Shown: one piece after another, positions 1 through 11,745 of the stretch
Position numbering within the stretch: position 1 is the stretch's first letter
How the letters are laid out: every line of letters begins with the position of its first letter
Assembly (NCBI GenBank): GCA_018296165.2
Contig: JACKQL020000012.1
Span: forward strand, 1,054,001 to 1,118,000
Direction of reading: 5' to 3'
Length of the DNA: 64,000 bases
From: Termitomyces sp. T153
Taxonomy: Eukaryota; Basidiomycota; Agaricomycetes; Agaricales; Lyophyllaceae
The notes under the pieces: generated by a model
Database searches by the model: none
Told to the model about the DNA's origin: nothing
The model's input: the letters and a program-made list of their open reading frames with translations, nothing else
Position numbers and translations under genes: made by a program

Positions 1-1290
1 ACCAAGTGAGGATCCTTTGCCAAGGATGCACGGGCCAAGAAGAGCAAATAGTCAACTCAATCAAGAAAGGCATGGGCCATAGTGATTTTCTCATGTTGAG
101 AGGTGAGGTCAGCCATAGCAATAAGATTGAGATAGAAGAAGAGATAAGATGAGAGGAATGAGAGGTTGATAAAGTTCAAGCAAAACCACCAGCTCATTTA
201 TTTGAAACTTTTTGGTGCATGGACCAAGCAATCAAACACGTGACTTTGGGGTTGACTGAGGGCAGTCAAGATTTATATAGAGGAGGATGATGAGTCCTAG
301 TTGTCACTGAGCACCATTTTTGGCATTTCAGACTTAGCAGCAGCTGACTATTTTAAATTTGGCACAAGTCATGACACTCAGCATGTAGAGCCTAGCCCAA
401 GGTCTAGACTGAGGTAGCCTTAGCATGGGACTTTAGCATGTGGAGCCTGGAACTTGGGCCTAGATTAGCAAGGCCTAGACCCTTCCTAGCAACTTTAGCA
501 ATCCTAGTGACTCTGGCAACAAAACAGTATTATTTCACTATATATGGATATATTGCCAGATGCATACCTTTTTTGCTATCATTCCCTTTGTCAAGTTGAC
601 CAACATACTTGAATGGCATCTACACATCGGAGACTTTGCTTATAGTTTTTTTTTCACTTAGTTACAGACTGATGCCTTGTATGGACCATAAACATATTGA
701 CAGACACCATTGCTAGCAGCAACTATTTGCTTACTTTCCCATACTATACTTTGGAACTGTATAAATACTGCCTGTACATAGACACTTGGACAAGAGAATC
801 AACTTGGATAGATCCTCCACAAACTGAATCTGTCTATCTCTAAGCCTATCAGCTTGAGATTTCACTTTGCCTATACTTTCCCTCTATTCCTTACTTGCCA
901 TTGACTTTGACTTAGCAACAAGTCCTATCACCTTTGACCTTGATCTAGTGTGGTACCAACTATGGGTGACCTTCACATTATTTCAACTTAGCAACATTAG
1001 CAACTGTGGCTAGTAACCAGTTTACATTCATCCCTTGATTTAGTTTTCCTATTACCACCTTCCTTTTTCTACTCTACTCCCTAACCCCTCTATCTCTGTC
1101 AAGACAACTCAGGATAGTGATAGTGATCCTTCCAACTTCACTATACAATACAACTTTTGCTCTTGTTCTCTGGAATGGTTACTGACTTGCTCTCAACTAT
1201 TAACTTCTTACTGCTAGCTATCCTATCTAGTGACTAGTGTTAGGTCCTCTCTTTAGGTGTCCTGCATGGCACTAGGTGACATAGGAGCAC
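1..1290. other. Degenerate repeat-derived DNA, no gene recognised
   Basis: No open reading frame of note is present on either strand. The stretch is AT-rich and almost free of CpG, like the transposon relics that follow. A TATA-like TATAAATAC near 770, followed downstream by short TG/CA-bounded blocks, could be an old LTR promoter, but I could not define LTR ends or a partner copy. It is best read as mutated transposon sequence of unknown family. Confidence 0.4.
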
Positions 1291-1873
1291 ATCAATGAGG
1301 TGAGATGAGACAGAGAAAGAGATAGATTCAAAACTAAAAATGGACACAGAGATGGAGAGAAACATAAGGCACAAGTGACCAGTTAATATCAAGACTAGAG
1401 TACAAGGAGTTACTCTATGACTTATATACTGACTACTGGATAGCTCCAGAGGACAGTGGGTATGGCAGCAGGGCTCAATAGAGCTGCACAGAGTTGACAG
1501 GTGTCAGGTACAATTAAGGGGTAGGCTGTGGTAACATTCTGATGAGATTAGCTAGGGACGTGGGCTGCTCCAGGGTCATTGTGATGCTCTGGAGCAGGTT
1601 GGGTGAACTAGGGCAGTGGGTTAGAGGCATAGAGTAGGGCCAGGAACAATGGGGGAGGGTTCTAGGGGTTTAGGAGGAGTGCTGATGACTGCAGAAAAGA
1701 TATTGGAGTTGGTTAGGGGGTTGTTAGGGTTTGCTGGGGAAGCATTGAAGTTACCCAGTTTGGGTGCGGGGAATGGGCAAGGGCTGGGGGAGTTTGACAG
1801 GATGCTGGGGAAGACTCTAGGAGAATGAGCAGATTGTGAATGATGTTGGGGATCTAGGAAGTGGGTCATGACA
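1291..1873 (-). repeat. Truncated Gypsy LTR, same family as 52988-53986
   Basis: The sequence follows the right-hand part of the young LTR at 52988-53986 in order: the GATAGATTCAAAAC block, the TAATATCAAGACT motif, the TTATATA promoter block and a terminal TGACA at 1869-1873. It is heavily changed by transitions, and the first half of the LTR is missing. The left limit is approximate. Strand follows the coding direction of the young relative. Confidence 0.7.
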
Positions 1874-2000
1874 CTCTGTCTGATTTTCCAACACAAGCAC
1901 TAAGCATCTCACAAATACTTCAAGTGTCTCACTCCTGCCCCATGAAGGCCAAATTTCACACCTGCCCCCCAAAAGCCAAAATCTGTTACCTGCTCCCCAG

Positions 2001-3048
2001 TGTCAGGTTCTGCTGACTACAGAGGCTCAGCTACACTGGGCAAGTCCTTACTAGGCAGATGTGATGCCCTGTGCTTATAACTTAGTGCTCTGGGGCTGGC
2101 ACAGAGTGGAGGGACTTGTAAGGGGAAGCCAATAGAAGTGGTCTGAGCAAGTCTAGAATGGTCTGGAGAAGTCTAAAACCAAGTATATTGAGTATTGGGC
2201 CTCAGCAGGTGTCAGGAACAAGTTTGTAGGCATGCAAATAAGCAGAGGCTTCACAAGCAATAGAGGCAGAGCCAGAGTTTGACAGGGGATCAATTAAGAC
2301 TCAGTGAGTTCTGGGGCCAAGCAAGGAGCAAGGTCCACAGTTGTTGTAAGAGTGTTTGGGGGTTGTAGCACATGTGCAGAGTTTGTACTGATGTTGGAGT
2401 TGAAAAAAACTTAGAGAAACAATGGAAATAGAGACAATTGAGATGAGATGGAGGCAAGATGAGATGAGGCTGAGAAAAGAGATAGATTCAAGACTAAAAT
2501 TGGAAATAGAGACAGAAAGAAACATGAGACACAAGTAACCAGTTAATGCAATATCAAGACTGGAGTATGAAGTATTACTCTATGGATTATATACTGACTA
2601 CTGGAGAGCTCTGGGGGGCAGTGGGTGTGGTGGCGGGCTCAACAAAGCTGTGTAGAGTTGATGGGTATCAGTTGCAATCAAGGGGTGGGCCATGGCAATA
2701 TTCTGATGGGATCAGTTGGGGATGCAGGTCACTCCAATATTGTTGTGAAGTTCCAGAGGAGGTCAGATGAGTCAGAGTAGTGAGCTGGAGACACATGATG
2801 GGGTCAGGAATGGTGGGAGAGGATTTGAGGGGCTCAGAGGAGTCAAGGAAAGTATCAACAGCTGCAGAGAAGATCATCAGAGTTAGCCAGGGAGCTGTCA
2901 GGGTTTTCTGGAGAAGCATTGGAGTTGCTTGAAGTGGCTGTGAAGGGTGTTCAATGGTTGGGGGTTTTGATAAGGCATTGGGGGAGGAACTCTGGAGAAG
3001 TGAGTGTGCTGGGAGCAATGTTGGGAGTCCAGGGAGTGGGTTGTAACA
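2001..3048 (-). repeat. Solo Gypsy LTR nested in the Copia leader
   Basis: It begins TGTCAGGTTC and ends GTAACA (the young LTR ends GTGACA). It is colinear with the young LTR at 52988-53986, including the cytosine-poor middle and the CAATATCAAGACT promoter block near 2550. The flanks CCCAG (1996-2000) and CTTAG (3049-3053) would be a 5-bp target duplication if two C-to-T changes occurred. The sequence is strongly CpG-depleted. Solo LTRs arise by recombination between the two LTRs of a full element. Confidence 0.75.
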
Positions 3049-3156
3049 CTTAGAGACCAAAATCTGTTTTGCATCACAAGTGCTGAATCTTATAGAGACT
3101 CTTAAGATCCAACCTACTGCTTTTATCTTTACCACTCTCTATTTCCATTTTCTTTC

Positions 3157-4032
3157 TTGGTCACCATCATGCCAAATCCAGCACCTACAGATGGTTCTAT
3201 TTGCTTTCCCCATCTCTCTCACATGAACTATGTCAACTGGGCAATGCACATGGAGGCTGTGCTAGTTTGTCAGGGGTATTGGGATTTGTTTGAGGAGAAG
3301 GTGTTGCTAGAGGAAAAAGAAGGTCTGGAAGTGAAGAGGATCAAGAAGAGGATGGCTGAGACTAGGGCAACATTGATTCTTGGTGTGGAAGATGCTCAAC
3401 TTGCTCATATGACTGACTCTAACCCTTACACCATCTAGGAGAACCTTGCCAAGGTTCATCATACTCATGGTTTTAGTAGTCACCTTGCACTCCATTGTGC
3501 CTTCATCACTGCTTCTATAAAGGAAGGCCAAACTATGGAGGCCTGGATTAGAGAAGTCTGCTCTATTGCCAACCACCTTACTGCCATTGACATTTTCACT
3601 TCTGATGAAAACATCATCATTGTTCTCACTGCTAGTCTCCCCCCTTCTTATGAGACTATCATCATCTCTCTTGATGCCATCAAACCTGAGGAGCTCACCC
3701 TCAACTTTGTCATCACTTGCTTACTCAATGAGGAGAGTCATCAGAATCTCACCGACACCACCACCACTGCTACTATGTTGGAGTCAGAAGGAGAAAAGCC
3801 TGGTTTGGATGCTATGGCTGTGACAAACAAGACTGGTTCCACCATGACTTGTTTCTATTGTGGAAGCATTGGCCATTTCACTGCTTCATGCAAGACTAGG
3901 TTGAAGCACTTCAAATCAATTGATGAGAAGTTTGCTGGTTTTGCTGTCTTCTCTGAGGATGAGAAGGAGAACTATGCTTTTTAGATTGAGGGGAAGACTG
4001 TTGCAAAGGTTTTGCTCAAGGGGAAGTGTTGA
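3157..4032 (+). pseudogene. Copia-type Gag with CCHC zinc knuckle, two in-frame stops
   Basis: The frame encodes a Gag of the Ty1/Copia (UBN2/Retrotran_gag_2) kind. The N-terminal part contains NWAMHMEAVLVCQGYWDLFE, the middle contains the ILTASLPPSYETII block, and a zinc knuckle CFYCGSIGHFTASC (C-x2-C-x4-H-x4-C) lies near residues 231-244. Two in-frame TAG codons interrupt it, at 3436-3438 (a Trp codon is expected before ENLAK) and 3982-3984; both fit G-to-A or C-to-T change. The last codons continue to TGA at 4030-4032 inside the LTR. Gag would form the particle and bind element RNA. No protease, integrase or RT follows. Confidence 0.75.
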
Positions 4033-4181
4033 GGATAACTGAGCTCACATGATAGTGGAATTGACTGATCAGACATTAAACTTTTTTGAGAGACAGATCT
4101 GTCATAGCTATGCACTCCTCAGCACTTGTAACATTGTGTGCTCTGCTTTTTATGCCAAGTTCTCTGTCTGATTTCCCAACA
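4027..4181 (+). repeat. 155-bp LTR of the gag-only Copia element
   Basis: It starts TGTTG and ends CAACA, a perfect short inverted end pair. It directly follows the purine-rich tract AAGGGGAAG expected before a 3' LTR, and its last 20 bases recur at 1874-1893 in front of the gag leader. Confidence 0.65.
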
Positions 4182-4589
4182 ACCTGGCATTGTGATCCAG
4201 TCTGCAACTAGAAGTTTCCATGAGTTCACATATGGATTGATTATCTGATGACAGTACAACCATGCATGACTTTATGCTTGACCACTGATGGCTGGGTCCT
4301 GTCTGCCATGGTGCTTCATGACAGAGCAGTATAGTATGCCTGATGTGATTGACACTTGAACAGACATACTGGATTAAACAATTTAGTCTTCTCTTGGCTT
4401 GCATAATCAGTAATTGCATGGTTTACAAGAACTTCTACCTGTGACCTTGTTATACCAATCCTTTGATTGTTTGGTAAGTGACATTCCATAGTCCCAGATG
4501 TTTGGGTGACAGGGACAACATTTTTAGGCAAGCCTTTGATCTGCATGGTGTGTGGAGGATTCTTAAGTTTCACAAATAGGGTATCTCAG
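4182..4589. other. Unassigned degenerate DNA
   Basis: No supported gene. Short open frames exist on the minus strand but none shows a family motif, and CpG is nearly absent. Probably more transposon debris. Confidence 0.4.
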
Positions 4590-4668
4590 TTGGTGGAAAG
4601 GTAACTGAAAGGGAGCAAAATCTGAAGACAACCTCCAGCTACATTGTTAGCTATACATCATGTGTACA
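4590..4668. repeat. Copy of a ~75-bp repeat unit
   Basis: The unit reads GGTAACTGAAAGGGAGC, then an AACCTC..GCTA block, then ATACATCATGTGTAC. Other copies lie at about 5052-5131, 15189-15262 and 15263-15335. The four copies probably formed one tandem array that was split by the insertions at 4674-5051 and 5132-15184. Confidence 0.65.
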
Positions 4669-4673
4669 TTGGA

Positions 4674-5051
4674 TGTTAGAATCCTAACTTAATAAACTGA
4701 CATATTGGTAAGTGAATGTCCTCAGTTCAACATATAATTTACTAATTCTACCATACCTGACAGATCAGTAAGTGAATTGTCTATTGAGCCATGTCAGTAT
4801 GTAAGTTTAATCTGGTATGTACAATAACAACTCACCCTCAGTTCAATGTATAATTGACTGAGGGTATTGTAAGGCACATAGTAGTATATATAGGTTTAGG
4901 AGTGACAATGGATAATGTGAAATAGGAGTGGCACAATGGATGAGAGGGAGATGAAAGGGGAAGAATGAGAACAGTGAAAGAACAGTAGAGATGGTGATGT
5001 TGAGGTTGATTGGTGTCTTGACAATTAAACAATGTGTCTGGCATTCTCCCA
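4674..5051. repeat. Solo LTR (378 bp) inside a ~75-bp repeat array
   Basis: The interval starts TGTTAGAAT and ends ATTCTCCCA, which are near-complementary ends. It interrupts two neighbouring copies of the 75-bp repeat. The flanks TTGGA (4669-4673) and TTGGG (5052-5056) look like a 5-bp target duplication with one mutation. A TATATATAGG block near 4887 could be its promoter. No coding capacity. Orientation was not determined. Confidence 0.55.
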
Positions 5052-5131
5052 TTGGGAAGGTAACGGAAGGGAGAAAATTTTGAAGACAACCTCCAGCTAT
5101 ATCATCAGATACACATCATGTACATAGCAGG
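5052..5131. repeat. Second copy of the ~75-bp repeat unit
   Basis: Homologous to 4590-4668 and to 15189-15335. Its last five bases, GCAGG (5127-5131), are the left target duplication of the Gypsy element that follows. Confidence 0.65.
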
Positions 5132-5384
5132 TGGACATTTGTGTGGGTTACACAATGATATTGCATGAAGAGATATAGAGACTTTTAGAGACTTCTGTAG
5201 GTAACAGTTGTAAGTTCTAGTATTGAAAGAACTGACTAATACAAAACATTGGATGGTCTTATATATTATAAAAACTGTCATATGTAATATCTGCATAGTA
5301 ATGCATACTGTATTGGAAGAGTGTAAAATTAGAAGTACTGTTGAATAAGGACTGCATGGTAAGTCTTAGCAATGCATTGTTACA
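5132..5384 (-). repeat. 3' LTR of Gypsy-B
   Basis: It starts TGGACATTTGTGTGGG, ends TTACA, and pairs with 14932-15184 over its whole length with many transition differences. The outer flank is GCAGG. A TATATATTATA block near 5260 could be its promoter. Confidence 0.8.
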
Positions 5385-5548
5385 TATGCTCTCCAGGCAT
5401 CATACTGGTCAGAGAGGATGCCTTAAGAGTAATTAGGTCAAGTAAGGAGTGGGGATAAGTCAAGTAAGGACAGTGGGATTGGGAGTGTAAGGACAGTGGG
5501 CAACTGTGAGAGGCAGGCACTAACTAAATCAGACTGAGAAAGTCAGCT

Positions 5549-6636
5549 TTACAAGCTCTGGTAGGGGTTGTACATCTTCTGGTCAGGATTATGGGCCAAA
5601 TCAACTTTATCAGAGCTAGATGTTTCCATGGAGGAATTTTCAGTGGAATTGTTACTGGCAATGGTGGTGGGGACAGCACTGATGACAACTTCCAAATTGG
5701 AGGAGGAAATTTGGGTCTCTGGAGAGCTAGGCAGTGCAGGCACACTGATAGTGATGGCCACAGAAGTGAGGGCTGATGCAGACTTATTTTGATTGGTAAT
5801 ATCTGATTTATGGTAGTTGTGGATGGTCGAGTTATATTTGTGCATATTGTGTGACCCAGATGTATGAGAAGAGCTGCTTGTGCAAGATGATGAAGGGATG
5901 GGTTCAGACATGTTCATGGAGAAAACAGAATGAGGGCAGTGACATTTGTGTTGATCTTTGGAGGGGGTGTGTAGGTGAGAAGGGATCATATCCTGCTGTT
6001 GGGCCCATTTAATTGCCTGGGACCTCCTTTTTTCTTCACCTCTCTTGTGATTGTGCTCTAACTGGGTGTGAGGCCTCAAGATAGCTGATAGATGGTTTTC
6101 CAGTGAACTTTGTCAATTTCACCATTGTGCTCAAGGAGTCCCATATTGACAAAACTTTTATAATATTGATTGACTGAGGAAAATTGCATGGCTGTTTCAG
6201 GGATGGAGTAGAAAGGGGAGAAATACCCTTGTTGCATGGAGTTCCATTCCACTAGTTTGCAGGGGTACATGGGATGCATATTGAAGATTGAGGCTACATC
6301 TGAGTATTCCATCAGGATGAGGTTGAGGTCACTGTGATAGGGGTCCTGGCAACAGCTGGCATCCCATTTGCAATACATCTGAAACTGAGCTGGTGAGAGG
6401 ATGAGACTAGGTGCTTGTTGGTCAGAGAAGGTTAAGTTGATCATCCCATTGGCAGGCCTGAATTTGACAGTGCTTGGCATTGCATAGTGGTGGTGAGATT
6501 GTGGTTTTTCAGATGGATTTTTGGTTGGATTTTTTACTGGAGAGTTATATGGGCACCCGATCTGGATGGAGGTAAAGTTGTCTGGGAAGTAAATGGAAGA
6601 TTCATTGATGCAAGCAGATAGGCTCAAGCAAGACAC
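5549..6636 (-). pseudogene. Extra 3' reading frames of Gypsy-B, function unknown
   Basis: Two consecutive open frames follow the integrase on the same strand: 6636-6076 (186 codons) and 6079-5549 (176 codons, no ATG start). They abut with a change of frame. The first has tyrosine-, proline- and asparagine-rich segments and no motif I recognise. The second is rich in Ser, Thr and Asn. Their length and position downstream of integrase suggest a former accessory ORF of the element, now disrupted. A normal Ty3/Gypsy element ends soon after integrase, so these are additional. They could also be chance frames in AT-rich DNA. Confidence 0.4.
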
Positions 6637-6666
6637 TGAGAGGGGAGGACTTGATGTTGCATTGGA

Positions 6667-8220
6667 TCACTCCTTTACAGGGCCTGGTTTTAAAAAATTC
6701 CCCAAGTTGAGAAAAATCTGAGGGTCATGCAGAGGTGCAGCATCAGTGCCAATCAGCAATTCTGCCACAGTCTCCACCCTGATCACATCTAAATATGGTT
6801 GTAATAGAGTTAAATCTTCAACCTGATTGCATAAGAGCCAGGGTTTGTTTCCAGACCTCCAAAGGACTTCAAAGAGCAGGTTGTTTCCCAATCCAGCATG
6901 ACCTATTATTTTTTCAGCTGCCCATTCAGTTGAATGTGACTGAGGTTCCACTATCTGTTCATCTAAGTGTCCTGGGAACAGGTGATTGTCATTAGGGATG
7001 TGGACTCTCAGTAGTGAGGCATGAAAGATGTCATGGATTCTGCATTGTTTTATTGAGAAAGGCAATTTCACCCTAAAGGAGTGATTACTATAATTGGTCA
7101 AGATTAGATATGGACCCACATATTTGGGAATCAGTTTATGTGCCAGACCCTTTGGGTAAGTTAGGTTCTTGGTTGATATGTAGACTAAATCTCTGCTTCA
7201 TGTAGGCAGCTAGAACACTGTCATGTGCTGCCATAATGGCTGCTCAAAGTTGTTGCATGTAGACTTGCGTACTTGTCCTGTGCAGGTGCATTTTAGATCA
7301 TGGCTTTGGGCATTCTTCCATGATTGAGGAAGAAAGGTGAGTAGCTAGTGCTATCTGAGCATGCCAGGTTGATTGCAAACTCTACAGCTGGCAGCTTCAG
7401 GACCCAGTCTGTCTGTGCTGGGCTGATTCTCTGGCATATTATTTGGGTTATGGTGTGATTGGCATGTTCAGTAGCTCCATCAGTCTGTGGATAGTATGTG
7501 CTGGACATCTTTAGTTTGACACCAATAAGTGAATGTAAGTGAGACCAAAAGGTGCTCATAAAATAGCTATTATGGTCACTAACTATAGCATGAGGCAGAC
7601 CATGATGTTTATAAACCTCTGCCAAGACAAGTTCTACTATGTCCTTTACTGCATATGTGGTTTGGCTTGGGATTAAGTGAACCATCCCCATTAGATGATC
7701 AATCAATAACTACTGTTATTGAGTTGAATGTACTATCATAGCCCTTAGACTTTGGTAGAGGTCCAACAAAATCTATTCTAATTACCTCCCAGGGTTGGGT
7801 AGGCACTGGTGATAGTTGGAGGAGTCTATAGGGTTTGTGATTAGCCAGTTTTGTGCAGCTACAGGTTTGGCAGGATTGATAGAAGGCATGCACATCACAG
7901 TGCATTTCCTTCCACCATACCTGTTCTCTAAGGTAAGCCAATGTTTTGCCTGTGCCTAAATGAGCAAGTACTGAGTGTGCTTCTGAGATTACAATTTCCC
8001 AAAGTATTCTGCCTGCTATGCAAATGTTGGGAATGCAGAGTACCTTGATTTTGTTTGTTTTTATGTAGATTGTTCCATCCTTTGTTACCTCAAAGTTTTT
8101 ATAATTGGATGGATTTTCCAATATTTTCTTAGATAGTGGGTCTTTGAAATATCTTCTACAAACATCCTTAGTCATGTTGATAGGTTTGCACCCTTTGCTT
8201 ATCATCTCAGTCAGGGCCAC
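6667..8220 (-). pseudogene. Gypsy-B integrase (zinc-binding domain, catalytic core, C-terminal part), broken
   Basis: From right to left on the minus strand: an integrase zinc-binding region ending FYQSCQTCSC (a CxxC pair), then the core start PWEVIRIDFVGPLPKSKGYD. A change of frame near 7700 is followed by HGLPHAIVSDHNSYFMSTFW and YYPQTDGATEHAN, which is the second-Asp and DD(35)E neighbourhood. A C-terminal region near 7119-6667 contains FRVKLPFSIKQCRIHDIFHASLL, typical of Gypsy integrase tails. The frame is broken at least twice. The enzyme would have inserted element cDNA into host DNA; this copy cannot. Confidence 0.75.
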
Positions 8221-8505
8221 TGGCTTTTCTGTAAGTTTATTCAGGCTTTCTGCTCATTGTATCCATTGTTCATTGTGAGCTTTTTCTTCAGATTCTATAT
8301 CTGGATTATTTATTTTTACTGGAATATGAATTGTGAGTTTCTTGGTTTTGATAGTGTCTCCAGATTCCTTTGTAGTACTGTCATTATCCTTGCCCTCCTT
8401 TTGATCCTGTGAGTCTCTAGGGTTTTTCAGGACAAAATTTTGGCTCATGTGTGCAGCAAATTCATGGCTACTCTCTAGCCATCCAGTTTCTGCTGCAGGC
8501 AGCTG

Positions 8506-9998
8506 TTAGTGACCTCTATTTGATTGCACCACCCTTTGCTGCATAGGCTCCATCCTAGGTCCCACTATGGTCTCTTTGTCTCTAGCTAGAGAACCAACTT
8601 TGACATTGCCTAGGCTGGCAAACTCACCCTCCTTGCTGACAAAAACTGGCATCAAGATCTTGTGGTTGCCTAACATGGCATTATTGATGATGTTGTGGTA
8701 CATGTATTCTCCTTGAGCCCTCACCAATCTAGGCTCATCATAGACATACAACCTTGACAATGCATCTGACAGGATGTTTTCCACACTGAGCACATATTCA
8801 ATGTGAAAATCAAATTCCACAATCTTTTCAAGCCACTGGGCTTGTCAACCTGAGAGGTTTTTCTAATTAATCAGGTGGATCGACCCCTTGTGGTATGTGT
8901 ACCACTGAACTTTGTTTCCTGCAGTATGTTGCAAGGTCACAACATGGTTTCCACACCTGCAAGCATTTCTATCTCATGCACAGAGTAGTTCTGTTGGGCT
9001 GAGTTTAACTTGGCAGAAAAACAGACAGCCACTTTTGCTATCTTCCAGTTCTTTCCCTGGCTGATGCCCTCTGCTATTCCAATTCCACAGCCATTGGTGA
9101 CTACATTTACTGGATCTGCCTCTGGGCCATAAATTAGTGGTTTTTGGTGGTGGTCCCTACACTTGGTCACCAGGTGTTTAATGTCTTCAAAAGCCCATTA
9201 GTGGGTGTACTCCCAATAAAAAGAGACTGTATCCCTGGTGAGTCCATGAAGTATACCCATTGGAATTTGTACACAGTCAATGTCATCTGCCAGGTACTCT
9301 GCTGCACCCAGGAAACCTTGTAGAAGGTCATGATTAGTGGGTGTTTTCCAGCAGACTAGTGAGTCAACTTTGTCTGAATCCATTCTAATGCCATTGTCAT
9401 CAACAATCTGTCCCAGCACCTTCATCTCCTTGCATAGAAAATGAATTTTCTTTTCACCAAGGTAAAGCTTTTCCCTCTTAAAAATATCCACAATTAACTT
9501 AACATGTTGTACATGATCTTTGAGGGTATCAGAGTAGATTATAATATTGTCTAGATAAACATCCATAAACCTCTCCAGGTAGGCCAAGAATGTGTGATTC
9601 ATCAATGCCTGGTAAGTTGCAGGTGTGTTACAGTCACCTTGCTGCAGCACATTACTGACCATATTACCATCAGATGTGGTTATGGCTGTTCTATCAACAT
9701 GCTCTGGCACTATATGTATTTATTTGTACACATCCTGCCCATCTAATATTGAACAATACTTTCCCCATGCCACCCTCCAGAGTATACCATCAATATCAGG
9801 GAGGGAGAACAACTGTTTCACAGTGTTGGCATTTTGTGCACTCAAGTCAAACACAGTTTGCATTTGGGGTGCTTCACCAGGGTTCACTGGGCCAGGTTTA
9901 GCAATCAATAGCATGGGTATGGTATTCCCTATGCTAGTCACTTGCCATTGGCCAATCCAGATATAAGCATCCCTTTTGGCAACCCATTGGGGCCTCAT
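8506..9998 (-). pseudogene. Gypsy-B reverse transcriptase and RNase H, broken
   Basis: The RT fingers/palm region lies at about 9998-9198 and includes FMDVYLDNIIIYSDTLKDH, where the catalytic YLDD box reads YLDN. RNase H follows at 9170-8937 (VVTNGCGIGIAEGISQGK, then LNSAQQNYSVHEIEMLAGV), also with an N where a catalytic D is expected. The RNase H end (MEFDFHIEYVLSVENILSDALSRL) sits at 8820 and below. Stops or frame changes separate all blocks. The RT Asp-to-Asn change is explained by one CpG transition. Confidence 0.8.
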
Positions 9999-10396
9999 GG
10001 CTTCTGGGCATTAAGATAGCTGCCACAGGTAGATTTTTGTGGGGTCAATCAGAGGTATCTCATGATTGATTGCCCATAGTGGGGGCAAAGGTGTCTTGCC
10101 CACTGACTTGCACATAGGCTTAGCATATGTGCACAACTCTTTTCAAACCTTTTTCAAGCTGTTCTCATATATTTGTACAGCTCAGGAGGCTAAACAAGTT
10201 ATGCCATTCCTGGTTAGTGGGAGGGACATACCACTACCCACAATTATATGAAGTGGGTTTAGTCTGTATGTAATTTGATGCTGGAATAACCAAGGTGTAC
10301 CCAGGATGAGGTCATATCCTGAAAGGTTTATCACATCAAAATAGCAGTGCTTGCAATGCCCTGGTATCTAAACTCAGTTGTCATACCAAAATTTAT

Positions 10397-10966
10397 TCAG
10401 AACCTCGATCCCTGTACTGCCAATTGCACTGGTATGGGAGTTTTTAGTTGCACCTTTTTGAGACTCAATTGTTGCATTAACATGCTTGAAATGAAATCTC
10501 CAAGAGATCCCAAATCAACCAGAGCCCTCACAGGCTGTCTATTAACCTGCACCACTAAAACCAGAGGTTTTGGCACCTGCCTAGATACATTCCAGATGTA
10601 GGCAGAGTTTTGCTGCACTGCTGAGTACATTCCTGCTTCCACCTGCTGTCCAAAAAGTTGTATGGTTTTACAGTTCTAGGAGCACTCAAATTATACAAGT
10701 TTCTTATGCAGTATCTTATGGAGACTTGGTAGGTCAACTCTTTTCTGTTGTTGTACCCCAGTCCCATGATCATCTGGCAGAGAACCCAATAGAGGCCCAT
10801 GCCAGTCATTATTAGCACCCCATGGTCCAAGGAGTTGTCTCCACCTAGCATCCTGCTCCCAACACACTGCCCACCAATTCACTATATCAAATTTATAGTT
10901 CTGCAGGTAGTTGTAATGGATCAATAAGCTCTGTTGCATGGCATAATTAGTTACAAGACATTCCAT
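10397..10966 (-). pseudogene. Gypsy-B aspartic protease region, broken
   Basis: The frame 10642-10397 contains VNRQPVRALVDLGSLGDFIS, the retropepsin active-site neighbourhood, with DLG in place of D(S/T)G. A Ser-to-Leu change needs one C-to-T transition. The frame 10966-10691 just upstream is compatible with the spacer between gag and protease but shows no motif. Confidence 0.65.
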
Positions 10967-11745
10967 GGGGTTAACCCATGCTACTCAAAACTGACAATCA
11001 GTCTACAGTCTGTCTAGCATACTGTTGTTATTCAGCAATCCCAGCTCAAGTACTTGCTAAGTATTCCATGCCCAGGTGTTGAGTCCTATCCTGGTTTGGA
11101 ACTAGCTTTTCCATGTCAGCAGTTCACTCAATCTGAGAGACTACAAATTAGCAAACCATAGTCTGATCTCAAAATCAGAATTACTGGCTGCATTCATAGA
11201 AAGTAGGTTGTCCATATCTAGCACTATGTCTATGACCACCAACTCCTCATCTGATATCTGCATTAAACAGAACTGGAGTTCCTGGTGTTGTAGTATGTTA
11301 GTCAGATCACCTGGATAAAGCTGCATACTCTCAAGCAAAGTCTCAAGAGCATAGAATAATCCATTCCCTAGGTACCTTTGTGGTCCCTCACAGATCCTCA
11401 ACACCTCCAGGTGCTCCTCAGCATTCCCAGTTGGAATGGAGAACTCTGGAAAGTCCATAAGTGGACTCAAATTAACTTCCTTAAAGAATTCCAGCTCAGC
11501 CTGTTTGGCCTCAGTCAGAGGTTGTATGACCTCTGCCTCTTGTTCCACAGAACATGGGGCTGCCTTCAGGATTGTAACAGCTCCTGTGTCATCATCAGAT
11601 CCTGGTCCCTTGGGAGGGTGCCCCTATAATTGACTCACAATCTTGTCATTATTCAGGTAGCCTCTCTTGTCCTCCTTAGAGGAATCTGACATGGTCTTTT
11701 AAGTTCTGGTAGGTCATCCCATTCAGAACTTATGATGGACACTGA

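Larger units (their letters stand above)
1874..4181 (+). mobile_element. Gag-only Copia-type LTR retrotransposon (decayed)
   Basis: The parts in order are: 20 bp (1874-1893) matching the tail of the LTR at 4027-4181 (CTCTGTCTGATT..CCAACA); a leader interrupted by a solo Gypsy LTR (2001-3048); a Copia-type gag (3157-4032); and a terminal 155-bp LTR. The gag reading frame runs through the purine tract AAGGGGAAG and ends on the TGA made by the first six bases of the LTR, so there is no room for pol. A gag-only element with LTRs corresponds to the TR-GAG type described in plants. The left LTR is nearly all lost next to another LTR fragment. Confidence 0.6.
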
